Shown here: positions 28,392-38,105 of the stretch, in pieces
Layout: each line of letters opens with the position of its first letter
Position numbering within the stretch: the first letter of the stretch is position 1
Origin: Paraburkholderia dilworthii
GTDB taxonomy: Bacteria > Pseudomonadota > Gammaproteobacteria > Burkholderiales > Burkholderiaceae
Assembly (NCBI RefSeq): GCF_000472525.1
Contig: NZ_AWZT01000053.1
Coordinates: 1 to 45,432 of the forward strand
Reading direction: 5' to 3'
DNA: 45,432 bases
Notes under the pieces: generated by a model
What the model saw: only the letters and a program-made list of their open reading frames with translations
What the model was told of the DNA's origin: nothing
Databases searched by the model: none
Made by a program: the position numbers and the translations under genes

Positions 28392-28397
28392 GAAACC

Positions 28398-28432
28398 ACT
28401 CTAGCACGCTTTGGCAAATTTTGCCAAAACGG
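28398..28432 (-). promoter_or_regulatory. parDE promoter with palindromic operator
   Basis: On the minus strand TTGGCA (-35), an 18-base spacer and TAGAGT (-10) end just before the antitoxin start. The -35 box lies inside a 19-bp palindrome, TTTGGCAAA and TTTGCCAAA around one T (28410-28428 on the plus strand). A ParD dimer bound here would block polymerase, which fits autoregulation. Confidence 0.6.
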
Positions 28433-28539
28433 TGCGGCGCTATGAGGCGGCCGGCGTGTCGGGACTGCTACGCTAGCTTTCCGGCGCATAGACTATGTAT
28501 GGTGGGTCGGCGTCAGGTGAACAAAGAGCCGGATATGCC

Positions 28540-28572
28540 GCCGTGCGTGCGGCGTTCGAGCGCACGCACGGC
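28540..28572. repeat. Perfect 12-bp GC-rich hairpin
   Basis: Arms GCCGTGCGTGCG (28540-28551) and CGCACGCACGGC (28561-28572) around a 9-base loop. It lies in a gene-less stretch between parD and the adenosine-specific kinase remnant. A short TCTTTATTT follows ten bases later, so it might act as a plus-strand terminator; equally it could be a binding site. Confidence 0.6.
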
Positions 28573-28590
28573 ACTTCATGACCTCTTTAT

Positions 28591-28618
28591 TTGACATGAA
28601 ATGAACAACAGTTATAAG
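28591..28618 (+). promoter_or_regulatory. Sigma-70-like promoter TTGACA-16-TATAAG
   Basis: TTGACA at 28591-28596 and TATAAG at 28613-28618, 16 bases apart, is the best housekeeping promoter match seen in this part of the window. It points to the broken adenosine-specific kinase 308 bp downstream, with no other gene between. A transcript with a long leader, containing the inverted repeat at 28697-28721, is possible. Confidence 0.45.
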
Positions 28619-28696
28619 CGGTAGGGAGGGCGTTTCCTAGCGTTGGCCAGCAGGGCACCCTGAGGGCTCGCACCCACGTTCCGGAAACTGGGTCCG

Positions 28697-28721
28697 GGTA
28701 TCGGGCGCGGTTCCCGATACC
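28697..28721. repeat. Perfect 9-bp inverted repeat
   Basis: Arms GGTATCGGG (28697-28705) and CCCGATACC (28713-28721) with a 7-base loop, about 200 bp before the adenosine-specific kinase remnant and 79 bp after the promoter-like element. It could be an operator or a leader hairpin. No gene lies in 28392-28925 otherwise. Confidence 0.5.
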
Positions 28722-28925
28722 TAGCGATTGAGAAAGTGTCTGGCATTTCGGCTAGCGCAACGTGGCGGCACTTTTCAAGCTCGACGGGAGGGGCAGCATC
28801 TGACGGTCGTCGCATGCTGCCGATCATAATGTTTCCAGGTTCCTGGTCCGTCGTCTTCAAATCAAGGCGGTGGTTCGCGTTGAGCATCGAACCGGGACAA
28901 TTCGAGACACAGAACGAGGTCTGAT

Positions 28926-29446
28926 ATGCAATTGCTGACGGTAACAGTCGTCAAACCCGGAGCGACAAAGTTCATCCTAGGGCAAACTCGCTTCATCTAG
29001 TCCGTCGAGGATCTTCACGAGGCGATGGTCAGTAACGTCCCGGTATCAAGTTTGGTTTGGCCTTTTGCGAGGCATCAGGCAGGCGCCTCATGCGCCGGTC
29101 CGGCACCGATTCCAACCTGATCGGGCTGGCGTGCGAGAACGCCATGACCATCGCTGCCGGCCACAACTCCGCGATTTTTCCGGGCGAAGGTTTTCCCCGG
29201 TCAATGTTCTCAACGCCATCAAGGATGGTGCCGGAGGTGCGCGCTACGGCGCATAGATCCTGATTGCGAAAGCGCATCAGGGGCGCGGTATCCTGGGAGG
29301 GGTGGAGGGTCCCGCCGGTTGGCGTGAAAAATGAGGAAAACGTTCAACGGCGCAAAGATTTGTTGCGCGCCCTCGGTTACAAGGCTTACCGGGGCTGTAT
29401 CCGCTCTACACGCATAAACGCCTTTTTGCATTCAGGTCACTTCTGA
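28926..29446 (+). pseudogene. Adenosine-specific kinase, decayed
   Basis: The start MQLLTVTVVKPGATKFILGQ followed by TRFI, then TAG, then SVEDLHEAMVSNVP is the N-terminus of the COG1839 family. In another frame FGLAFCEASGRRLMRRSGTD and LACENAMTIAAGHNSAIFPG continue it, then NVLNAIKDG, and in a last frame RRKDLLRALGYK. One nonsense codon and at least three frameshifts are visible over the roughly 160-residue gene. GAGG before ATG 28926 marks the old start. It runs into the 3' end of the UPF0182 gene. Confidence 0.75.
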
Positions 29447-32193
29447 TCGCCGCCGGAACGTCCGGCGCCGAGTGCTTCGAGCAATGGCCGCAGGGTATCC
29501 AGTTCTGCTCCGAAGCCGCTCCAGTCTCCTGCCTTCAGTCGCTCGATGGCGCGGTCGTAATGGGCTAGCGCCTCGCGTGCGCGCGCGTTCGCTGTGCCCC
29601 CCGCTGGCGATGCCGTTTGCGAGGTCTTTTTGAAAAGCGCCGCCAGAGCTTCACCCAGGCTGTCCTCCATCACCACACGGTCACCGTAGGCGGCGATCAC
29701 CCGCTTCAATTCCGGTAACTGCCCGGACGCCGCGCGCAAATAGAGTGGAGAAACGTAGAGGATCGAGTTCTCGATTGGCACGACCACAAGATGACCGCGA
29801 ATCACGCGTGAGCCCATCTGGTTCCACAGCGAGATCTGCTGCGAGATCTCGGTGTTTTGCTGAATACGCGCTTCGATCTGAAACGGCCCATAGACCAGCT
29901 TGTCCTTGGGGAATGTATAGACGATGAGTCTGCCATATCCGGACGGATCGCAGCGCGCCGCCAGCCATGCAACCATGTTCTCCCGCTGGCTCGGCACCAT
30001 CGGCAGCATGAGGATGAACTCGGCGCGTGCGTCGCCGGGGAGTCGCATGATCGTGTAGTACGGCGGCATGGTGCTGGCGGCGCTTCCGCCATCCATTCCG
30101 ACCAGCTCCCGGGGAAACTGCCACAGATCCTCGCGATTGTAGAAGACCTCCGGCGCATCCATATGATAAGCGCGGTAGACCTGTGCCTGGATCAGGAACA
30201 GGTCTTCGGGGTAGCGGATATGCTGCCGAAGCTCCAGTGGCATCGCGTCCAAGGGCTTGAACAAGCCGGGGAAGATGCGCTCGTACGTGCGCAGGAGCGG
30301 ATCGGCGGGGTCGCTGACGTAGAAATCGACCGTGCCGTTGTACGCGTCGACCACGACCTTGACCGCGTTGCGGACGTAATTGGCGCCGTCGCCGAAACCT
30401 GGCCGGGAGTAAGGAAACCACTGGCTGACGGTGTAGGTGTCCTGTATCCAGAAGAGGCGCCCATTGCCTGCGACAACATAGGGGTCGTGATCAAGACTCA
30501 GGAACGGCGCGATCGTACGCACGCGGTCCTGAATGTTGCGGTGAAGCAGGATCCGGCTCTGGTCTGTGATATAGCCGCTCAACAGGATGTTGGGGTCGTC
30601 GAGCTGCCAGGCGAAGAGAGTACGGCGCGCCACGCTGCCGATGGTGACGCCGTCGCGCCCGTTATACGTGGTGTAGGCATTGTCAGCCCCTTTTGGATAG
30701 TCGAATTCAGCCACATTGCCCGTCACGATGACGTAATCCTGCCGGCCTTCACTGAAATAGAGACGTGGTTCGCGAAGGGCTGGGCCGCCTTGGGATGCGG
30801 GCGGAATATCCCGCAGATAAAAGGAGGGCAAGCCCTCGGTGGATTTCTCGGTGACCGGAGACATCACGACGCCGATGCCGTGAGTGAAGATAAGATGCTG
30901 GTTCACCCAGGTTTGGGCGTTCGGCGGAAGCATCGCCGGTTCCAGTTCACGCGCCGACAGCATCACCTGCCTGTAACCGGTGTCAAGCTGGTAGCGGTCG
31001 ATGTCCACCGAGAGAAATTTGTAGTAAGTCCTGATCTCCTGCAATTGTGCGTAGGTGTCCATCAGCGGCTGCACATCCCATAGCCGGATGTTGTCGATGG
31101 TCGCGCGATTGGTCTGCAGCGAGTCGAGAGTCAGTTCCTGCCCGGCCTCGAACGGTTGGACCGCAATCTGCGCGAGGCCGTAAGCCTGTCGCGTTAGCGC
31201 GATATTGTGCTCGATATAGGGAGTTTCCAGCCGCAGCTCGCTCGGTTTGACATAGAAGCGCTGAAACAGCGCCGGATAGATCACGGCGGACGCAAACGAA
31301 CTGCCGAACACGAGCAGCACAACAATGGCCGGCAGCCGGTAGCTCCGCCAGCGCGTGTTGATCCAAAGGGCGACGGATGAGGTCGCGGCAAGGCCGACAA
31401 GCATCCATAGGACCGGCAACTCGACATGGACATCGGTATAACTGGCGCCGGCTACGACACCGTTGTCGCCATAGAGCAGGAGAAAGCGGCCGAGCCACCA
31501 TGACCAGGCCTTCACCGCAAAGAACAAGCCGAGCAGTGCCGAACCATGAGTGATGGCGGCGGGCGAGAGCGTCCGTGGTGGCCGCTCCAGTGCGACGTCG
31601 CCGCGCAATCCGTAGACAGCACCTGCTGCGATCGCGCTGCCGAAGGTTAGACGCAGCAGCCAGTTCTTGAGCGCAACGTACGCGGGGAGCGAGAAGAGAT
31701 AAAAGCTGATGTCCCGCTCAAAAATCGGATCGCGCTCGCCAACTGGCACCTGGTAAATAAAGCGAAGCGCGATGTCCCAACACGAGATTTCGCTGGCGGC
31801 GATAACCAGTCCAAATACGACCGCGACGCAGGCAATACTGGAGCGCCAGGGAATACGCGGCGCGATCAGTTCGACCACATCGCCAGTGAGTTCCATCGCA
31901 CCGGACGGGCCGACTGCTTCCGCTCGCGAGTTATCGAGGCCCCTCGCGTAACGATGCGCCAAAATCCCAGACAGCCATACGGCGAATGCCGAGACCGCGA
32001 ACACGGCGGCAAAAATCAGCGCTCTCGCGGAAAGAATGGTCCAGAAAACGCCAACATAGCCGATTGAAGAGAACCACAGCCAGTCGACCAGGAAGCCGGT
32101 GATGCGTCCGACGACAATCAGGCCGGCGATGAGGGCCATCGTCGTGATTGCATACCGTCTCAGTCGCCCGCCGGACTTCACTCCTGACCGCAT
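29437..32193 (-). CDS. UPF0182-family large membrane protein
   Basis: Protein of 918 aa, the normal length. The N-terminal third has about seven membrane helices (TTMALIAGLIVVGRITGFLV, then FAAVFAVSAFAVWLSGILAH and others). The rest is a large, probably periplasmic domain with YGLAQIAVQPFEAGQELTLD, DIRLWD-like NIRLWDVQPLMDTYAQLQEI and TVSQWFPYSRP. Function is unknown. AGGAGGAG before ATG 32193 fixes the start. It stands alone, with debris downstream and an Xre/RES pair divergent upstream. Confidence 0.93.
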   Translation of the reverse strand: MRSGVKSGGRLRRYAITTMALIAGLIVVGRITGFLVDWLWFSSIGYVGVFWTILSARALIFAAVFAVSAFAVWLSGILAHRYARGLDNSRAEAVGPSGAMELTGDVVELIAPRIPWRSSIACVAVVFGLVIAASEISCWDIALRFIYQVPVGERDPIFERDISFYLFSLPAYVALKNWLLRLTFGSAIAAGAVYGLRGDVALERPPRTLSPAAITHGSALLGLFFAVKAWSWWLGRFLLLYGDNGVVAGASYTDVHVELPVLWMLVGLAATSSVALWINTRWRSYRLPAIVVLLVFGSSFASAVIYPALFQRFYVKPSELRLETPYIEHNIALTRQAYGLAQIAVQPFEAGQELTLDSLQTNRATIDNIRLWDVQPLMDTYAQLQEIRTYYKFLSVDIDRYQLDTGYRQVMLSARELEPAMLPPNAQTWVNQHLIFTHGIGVVMSPVTEKSTEGLPSFYLRDIPPASQGGPALREPRLYFSEGRQDYVIVTGNVAEFDYPKGADNAYTTYNGRDGVTIGSVARRTLFAWQLDDPNILLSGYITDQSRILLHRNIQDRVRTIAPFLSLDHDPYVVAGNGRLFWIQDTYTVSQWFPYSRPGFGDGANYVRNAVKVVVDAYNGTVDFYVSDPADPLLRTYERIFPGLFKPLDAMPLELRQHIRYPEDLFLIQAQVYRAYHMDAPEVFYNREDLWQFPRELVGMDGGSAASTMPPYYTIMRLPGDARAEFILMLPMVPSQRENMVAWLAARCDPSGYGRLIVYTFPKDKLVYGPFQIEARIQQNTEISQQISLWNQMGSRVIRGHLVVVPIENSILYVSPLYLRAASGQLPELKRVIAAYGDRVVMEDSLGEALAALFKKTSQTASPAGGTANARAREALAHYDRAIERLKAGDWSGFGAELDTLRPLLEALGAGRSGGDQK

Positions 32194-32527
32194 GGTCTCC
32201 TCCTGCGTAGGGCGTCGCCTATGCCTGCTGCGATCGAATCAATCGCGCACGGCCGATCTGCCGGGCGCGCGCCTGAATGGCGTGTCAACGCAGCCCGGAA
32301 AATCCGCGCATAGCCATCCATAACCGGCGCAACGCAAGCTCGAGTGAAGCGGGTTCAGACCGGTTAAATGATTGTAGTTCGGCATGCCTATTGACACCGG
32401 CACGGCGCGCAAAACGGCGCCTTCGTCCCCCGGCGGGAGGCAAGGACGCCGCATGTCACGTCACAGCCGCAGACAGATAATGCCATTTTGGTATAAAGTA
32501 GATGCCAAATGGCAGAAGGATGCAATC
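32194..32527. promoter_or_regulatory. Divergent intergenic region with operator of the Xre/RES pair
   Basis: The near-perfect inverted repeat TGCCATTTTGG (32481-32491) and CCAAATGGCA (32505-32514) flanks TATAAA (32492-32497), a -10-like box, just before the antitoxin start at 32528. That geometry suits autorepression by the Xre antitoxin. The remaining bases hold the UPF0182 leader; no gene is recognised, and an open plus frame from 32384 is an extension of the antitoxin frame. Confidence 0.55.
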
Positions 32528-32968
32528 ATGAATCTTACCGGAAGGGTGTCAGCCGACTCACTGCTCGGCGGTCGCACTGTGTTCCCACGCGCGCCCCGGT
32601 CGGGTCTTGAGTGGGTGGACGTGGTCCGCCATGGGATTTCGTCCCGGGCGCTCGACGCGATGCTCAGATCGATCGGATTATCGCAAGCGGAATTGGCGCA
32701 GGCACTCGATATCCCCGAGCGGACTCTGGCGCGTCGCAAGCGCGAAGGTGTCTTGAGTCGTGAAGAGTCAGCAAAGCTGCTGCGGCTTGCGCGCGTGGTC
32801 GCGCGCGCCGCCGAGGTTTTCGAGGCCCTTGACCCGGCACTCGCCTGGCTTAAGACTCCGATCGCTGCGCTGGAGGGCGCGACGCCCCTCAGCCTCGTGG
32901 ATACTGACATCGGCGCCGATAGTGTGATGGACACGCTCGGGCGCATCGAGCATGGCGTCTTTGCGTGA
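32528..32968 (+). CDS. Xre/MbcA/ParS-type antitoxin
   Basis: Antitoxin of 146 aa. An N-terminal Xre-like helix-turn-helix includes IGLSQAELAQALDIPERTLA, followed by the MbcA/ParS toxin-binding domain (VFEALDPALAWLKTPIAALE, GATPLSLVDTDIGADSVMDT, LGRIEHGVFA). AAGGA before ATG 32528 and the operator upstream support this start rather than the open frame from 32384. It neutralises the RES toxin by blocking its active site with the C-terminus, as known for this family. Confidence 0.92.
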   Translation: MNLTGRVSADSLLGGRTVFPRAPRSGLEWVDVVRHGISSRALDAMLRSIGLSQAELAQALDIPERTLARRKREGVLSREESAKLLRLARVVARAAEVFEALDPALAWLKTPIAALEGATPLSLVDTDIGADSVMDTLGRIEHGVFA

Positions 32969-33441
32969 TTCTCACCGTGTGGCGGGTGGTCACCCAGCGG
33001 TATGCGGATACCGCTTTCTCGGGAGAGGGCGCACGACTCTACGGTGGCAGGTGGAATCCCAAAGGCGTCGCGATGGTGTACACGGCGCAAACGCAATCGC
33101 TGGCGCTTCTGGAGATGCTGGTCCAGGATTCGCCGTTGCGTGCGCATTATGTGATGATTCCAGCCAGATTCCCGGAAACTATCGTGGAACGGATCGATTC
33201 AGCCAGTTTGCCTGTCGACTGGCGGGACATCTCCGCGCGCGCTGAACTGCAGCAGGTCGGGACGACGTGGTCGCAGACGCGCGCTAGTGCCGTGCTGGCT
33301 GTTCCCAGTGCAGTCGTTCCTGCTGAAACCAATTATCTGCTCAACCCCGATCACACGGATTTTGTCCATGTTGAAATCGGAGCCCGTGAGGAGTGGCTGA
33401 CTGATCCGCGGTTACTGCGGCGTGCCGCGGCGCCGCTGTAG
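32965..33441 (+). CDS. RES-domain toxin
   Basis: Toxin of 158 aa with the Arg, Glu, Ser motifs that name the family: GARLYGGRWNPKGVAMVYTA, SLALLEMLV and LLNPDHTDFVHVEIGAREEW. Characterised RES toxins degrade NAD+. The start is GTG 32965, overlapping the antitoxin stop by four bases (GTGA). Translation is thus coupled and the antitoxin is made first. Confidence 0.92.
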   Translation: MILTVWRVVTQRYADTAFSGEGARLYGGRWNPKGVAMVYTAQTQSLALLEMLVQDSPLRAHYVMIPARFPETIVERIDSASLPVDWRDISARAELQQVGTTWSQTRASAVLAVPSAVVPAETNYLLNPDHTDFVHVEIGAREEWLTDPRLLRRAAAPL

Positions 33442-33569
33442 CAAGCGGCGCGCAAGCCGATAGGCGTGGCCGGGTATCAGTTGCCTCGACAGGTGCCAGC
33501 ATCACTGGAAATACAAAGCTGCCGTAGATCGATCCGGTCGAAGCAGTGCTTCGGCGAGGTGCGCGACGA

Positions 33570-34391
33570 GGTTTTGTCGCAATAAAGAGGTGAGGTCAAG
33601 CAGAGGCGATATCTTGAGTACTACTTATGCCGCCAACGCGTAGAACTGCTGCGCTGCAGACCGCGCGGTGCGGTGGCGACACGTCATCTGCCCTTTTTTA
33701 ATCATGTGCATGACTTGGATGCCACCCAGTAAGATGCGAGCGCAACGAAAACTCTTGAACCCCAGCATGGCACGAATACGGCGCTTGATAGCCCGATGAT
33801 CCTGCTCGACGACGTTGTTCAGATACTTGGCCTGACGAATCTTGATTGACGTATCGCGGTCGGCGTTGATCGCATGCAGCCCTGCGAGATTGGCGCCGCT
33901 CTTGTCGATCGTCACCGTCTCCGGAACACCGTTTTGATCGATGGCCTTCTGGAAGTAACGCTGGGCGGCCACCTTTTCCCGCTTGGCTCGCAACAGAAAG
34001 TCAACCGTATCGCCCGCTTTATCAACGGCCCGGTACAAGTACTTCCATTCACTGTTGACCTTGACGTAGGTTTCGTCCATTCGCCAGCTTCTACCGACTG
34101 TGCGTTTGTGTCGCCGAAACGTTTTTTCCAGCGTCGGCAGAAGTTTGATGGCCCAGCGATGCACGGTCGAATGATCGACCGAAACGCCCCGCTCGGCCAT
34201 CATCTCTTCCAGATGACGCAGGCTCAGCGGATAGGCCACGTACCAGCGCACACAAGTCAATATCACATCCAGCGGATAGTGCAGCCGTTTGAGCACCTTG
34301 TTCATACCCGCATTCAAGCTCGTCATCGTAGATCAAGTCTTTTTCGTTTGCCCGGCGCCACGATAGCAGATCGTCTTAATGCGACAGAGCC
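33570..34391 (-). mobile_element. IS6-family insertion sequence, complete
   Basis: 822 bp with terminal repeats GGTTTTGTCGCAATAAAG (33570-33587) and, inward from the other end, GGCTCTGTCGCATTAAG (34391-34375). It contains one intact transposase gene. No 8-bp target duplication is evident (CGCGACGA on the left, GGCGAGCG on the right), so it may have arrived by recombination or cointegrate resolution. It abuts an IS110 fragment directly. Confidence 0.85.
33625..34326 (-). CDS. IS6-family transposase
   Basis: Intact DDE transposase of 233 aa. The N-terminal zinc-finger-like region is short; the helix-turn-helix is in VDHSTVHRWAIKLLPTLEKT. Catalytic residues lie in WRMDETYVKVNSEWKYL (Asp), ETVTIDKSGANLAGL (Asp) and YLNNVVEQDHRAIKRRIRAM (Glu). 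The C-terminus MIKKGQMTCRHRTARSAAQQ is the full family end. An alternative ATG lies seven codons downstream. This is the only copy in the window likely to be active and could act on the repeats of the damaged copies. Confidence 0.93.
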   Translation of the reverse strand: MTSLNAGMNKVLKRLHYPLDVILTCVRWYVAYPLSLRHLEEMMAERGVSVDHSTVHRWAIKLLPTLEKTFRRHKRTVGRSWRMDETYVKVNSEWKYLYRAVDKAGDTVDFLLRAKREKVAAQRYFQKAIDQNGVPETVTIDKSGANLAGLHAINADRDTSIKIRQAKYLNNVVEQDHRAIKRRIRAMLGFKSFRCARILLGGIQVMHMIKKGQMTCRHRTARSAAQQFYALAA

Positions 34392-34394
34392 GGC

Positions 34395-34888
34395 GAGCGC
34401 GTCAAGACTGACCGGCGCGACGCGATCAAGCTGGTGCGCTCTCTGCGCGCGGGTGATCTGTCTGCCGTGCACGTACCGACCGTGGAGGACGAAGCGTTTC
34501 GCGACCTTGCCCGTGCCTGGTCATCAGCGAGAGAAGACCTCAAGCAGGCGCGATGCCGGCTGAAACCGTTCCTGCTCCAGCATAGTGTGAATTACATTCG
34601 GCGTGCTGACTGGGGCCGAGCCACCGACGTTGATTAAGCATATTCTCGTTCGACAGCGGATGGCAACAACTGGCATTTAACGAACACCGCCGCACGATCG
34701 AGGATCGCCTGGCGCAATGCGAACGGCTGGAGACTGCGCTGCGTGAAGCGGTTGGAGACTGGCGCTTCTATCCTGCGGTGCTGGCACTGCAGGCGATGCG
34801 GGGCATCGACTTCACGTCGGCTGTGGGCCTAGTGTCTGAACTGGGCGATCTGTCGCGCTTCGAGCACCCGCGTCAGCTGATGGCATAG
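34395..34888 (+). pseudogene. IS110-family transposase fragment
   Basis: The trace begins ERVKTDRRDAIKLVRSLRAG and DLSAVHVPTVEDEAFRDLAR, the end of the DEDD domain of IS110 transposases, then loses frame near 34620 (stop in VD, TAA). It is readable in another frame as VGDWRFYPAVLALQAMRGID with FTSAVGLVSELGDLSRF and EHPRQLMA before a TAG at 34888. Both ends of the element are missing; the left side is cut at the IS6 terminal repeat. Confidence 0.72.
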
Positions 34889-34912
34889 AAACAACGCCCG
34901 ACAACCACCTCA

Positions 34913-35803
34913 TCACGAACGATCGCGCGGCATCGCCTGCAACGTATCGACGATTTCGCGCATCAGCGCTTTTCTGTCATCCGAAGCGCGCTGCACCATG
35001 CCGACCGTGCGCAGCGTCGGCGGGCTCGAAATCGGGATCACGCGAAGCAGCGGGTCGTTCAGCCAGTTGCCGCGTATCAGCAGCGGCAGCACCGCGACGC
35101 CGACTTTCTCGCGCACCAGCGCGACAATCGTCTCGATCGAATTCAGTTCGAGATACTCGTTGACCATCAAGCTCGCTTTCTCCAGCGCCTGCTCGACCAC
35201 CTGCCCCGTGCGCACGCGCCGGTCGAAGCGCAAAAAACCGTGCCCACGCAAGATGCGCTGCGGGTCGTTATCGGCGATGTCGCGGCTCACCACCAGCACC
35301 ATCGGTTCGGTGTAGAGCGTGGTCCATTTGAGCGTGTCGGGCAGCGTCTCGTCCGCGCGCGCGACCACGGCCGCGACGTCCACATCGCCCGTTTCGACCA
35401 TGCCCGCCAGTTCGTCCGAGCGCGCCGACAGCAGCCGCACGTCGAGCCGCGGGTGCGTCGCCTTCAGCCGCGCGACGGCGAGCGACAGCGCGCCGATCAC
35501 CGACACCAACGCGCCGATCGTGACGGGCCCTTCCATCGCGTCAGTGGGCTTCGCTTCGAGCTCGGCGAGCAGGTCGAGAATCTGCTCGACCTTCGGCCAG
35601 ATTGTCAGCCCGTGCTGGGTCAGCGTGATCTGCCGCCCGCGACGGTCGAACAGCTGACGGCCCAGCGCTTCCTCGAGCCCGCGCATCTGCAGGCTGACGG
35701 CCGCCTGCGTCAGCGCGACCTTGTCGGCGGCCGCCGAGAACGAGCCGGTGCGGGCAACTGCCCTGAAAGACTTCAGCATGCGCAGCGTCGGCATTCGTTC
35801 CAT
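34913..35803 (-). CDS. LysR-family transcriptional regulator
   Basis: Regulator of about 296 aa. The N-terminal winged helix includes MLKSFRAVARTGSFSAAADK, then VALTQAAVSLQMRGLEEALG and RQLFDRRGRQITLTQHG; a LysR substrate domain fills the rest (GPVTIGALVSVIGALSLAVA, SIETIVALVREKVGVAVLPL). Starts at 35824 or 35794 are also possible. It is transcribed away from the ABC importer across a 0.1-kb gap, so it most likely controls that operon and itself in response to the transported compound. Confidence 0.9.
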   Translation of the reverse strand: MERMPTLRMLKSFRAVARTGSFSAAADKVALTQAAVSLQMRGLEEALGRQLFDRRGRQITLTQHGLTIWPKVEQILDLLAELEAKPTDAMEGPVTIGALVSVIGALSLAVARLKATHPRLDVRLLSARSDELAGMVETGDVDVAAVVARADETLPDTLKWTTLYTEPMVLVVSRDIADNDPQRILRGHGFLRFDRRVRTGQVVEQALEKASLMVNEYLELNSIETIVALVREKVGVAVLPLLIRGNWLNDPLLRVIPISSPPTLRTVGMVQRASDDRKALMREIVDTLQAMPRDRS

Positions 35804-35824
35804 CCATGAGAAAAACTTAAGCAT

Positions 35825-35922
35825 CGAAAAGAAACTTTAATATTTTATTGTACGTTCGCAGCCAGATAATCGTTTTCATACCGATCTGGAAGGATGAGCC
35901 ACGCAATGCGGAGTAAACAGGC
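35825..35922. promoter_or_regulatory. Divergent LysR/ABC intergenic region
   Basis: AT-rich divergent promoter region. A LysR-type dyad is visible as ATCG (35869-35872) and CGAT (35882-35885) with nine bases between; with a small gap the arms extend to CCAGAT and ATCTGG. This is a plausible operator for the divergent LysR regulator; no effector can be deduced. Confidence 0.45.
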
Positions 35923-36941
<1,019 letters not shown>

Positions 36942-36945
<4 letters not shown>

Positions 36946-38063
36946 GGCCCGCGAACGCGTCACACATCGCGACGCCCATCATCGAAGCCAGCGCGCTCAC
37001 CAAACGCTTCGGCGGCGAGCGGCAGATGTTCACGCGCACGCCCACGGTTCATGCCGTCAACGAAGTCTCGTTCGCCGTGCAGACGGGCGAGACGTTCGCG
37101 ATCGTCGGCGAATCGGGCTGCGGCAAGTCGACGCTCGGGCGCATGCTGCTGCGTTTGATCGACGCGACGCAAGGGCGCGTGCTGTATCAGGGCGAGGACA
37201 TCACGCATTGGGAGGGCGCGAAGCTGCGCCGCTTGCGCCGCGACATGCAGATCATCTTTCAGGACCCGTTCGCGTCGCTGAATCCGGGCATGACGGTCGG
37301 GCAGATCATCGGCGAGCCAGTTGCGTTTCACGGTCTCGCGAGCAGCGGCAGCGAGCGCCGCGAACGCGTCGCGCAACTGCTGACCAAAGTCGGCCTTCAG
37401 CCGGCGTATGCGCAGCGCTATCCGCATGAATTCTCCGGCGGCCAGCGGCAGCGCATCGGCATCGCGCGGGCGCTGGCGGGCGAGCCGAAACTGATCGTCG
37501 GCGACGAGCCCGTGTCGGCGCTCGATGTCTCCGTGCAGGCGCAGGTGATCAACCTGCTCGAATCGCTGAAGGCCGAACTCGGCCTCACGCTGATCATGGT
37601 CGCGCACGATCTCGCCGTGATCCGTCACATGAGCGACCGCGTCGCGGTGATGTATCTGGGTGAAATCGTCGAACTGGCGCAGGTCGACGAACTGTTCGAC
37701 GCGCCGCTGCATCCGTACACGCAGGCGCTGCTGCGCGCGATTCCCGCCAGCAGTCCGCACGAGCGCCGCACGAAGCCCGCGCTGCAAGGCGATCTGCCCA
37801 GCCCGACGGCGCCGCCGCCCGGCTGCCGCTTTCATACGCGTTGCCAGCACGCGAAGCCGCGCTGCGCGCAGGCGCGCCCGCTGTCCGAAACGCTGCCGGG
37901 CGGACGGCAGGTCTCGTGTCATTTCTGGCGCGATGTGCAGAACGCGGGCGGCGGCATGCCGCTCGTCGCGAGCGTCAGCACGAAGCTCAACGAGCGCCTT
38001 GCGATTTATCGCGAGAAGCAGAATCAGACGCAGACCACACTGAGCGCCGAAGCGAACCGGTAA
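36942..38063 (+). CDS. Peptide-type ABC transporter ATP-binding protein (DppF-like)
   Basis: ATPase of 373 aa. Walker A GESGCGKST, QIIFQDPFASLNPGMTVGQI, signature FSGGQRQRIGIARAL, Walker B KLIVGDEPVSALDVS, and MVAHDLAVIRHMSD. The end has GCRFHTRCQHAKPRC and a further 50-residue tail, longer than usual. ATG 36942 overlaps the previous stop; the open frame upstream is a shadow of the preceding gene. It pairs with the DppD-like protein at the membrane. Confidence 0.94.
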
Positions 38064-38105
38064 CGATCACCCATGGCAACCCGAACCGCAACAAGGACAC
38101 GACGC

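Noticed and set aside
29857..31083. 408-codon plus frame
   Set aside because: Antisense to the UPF0182 gene; typical GC-rich shadow.
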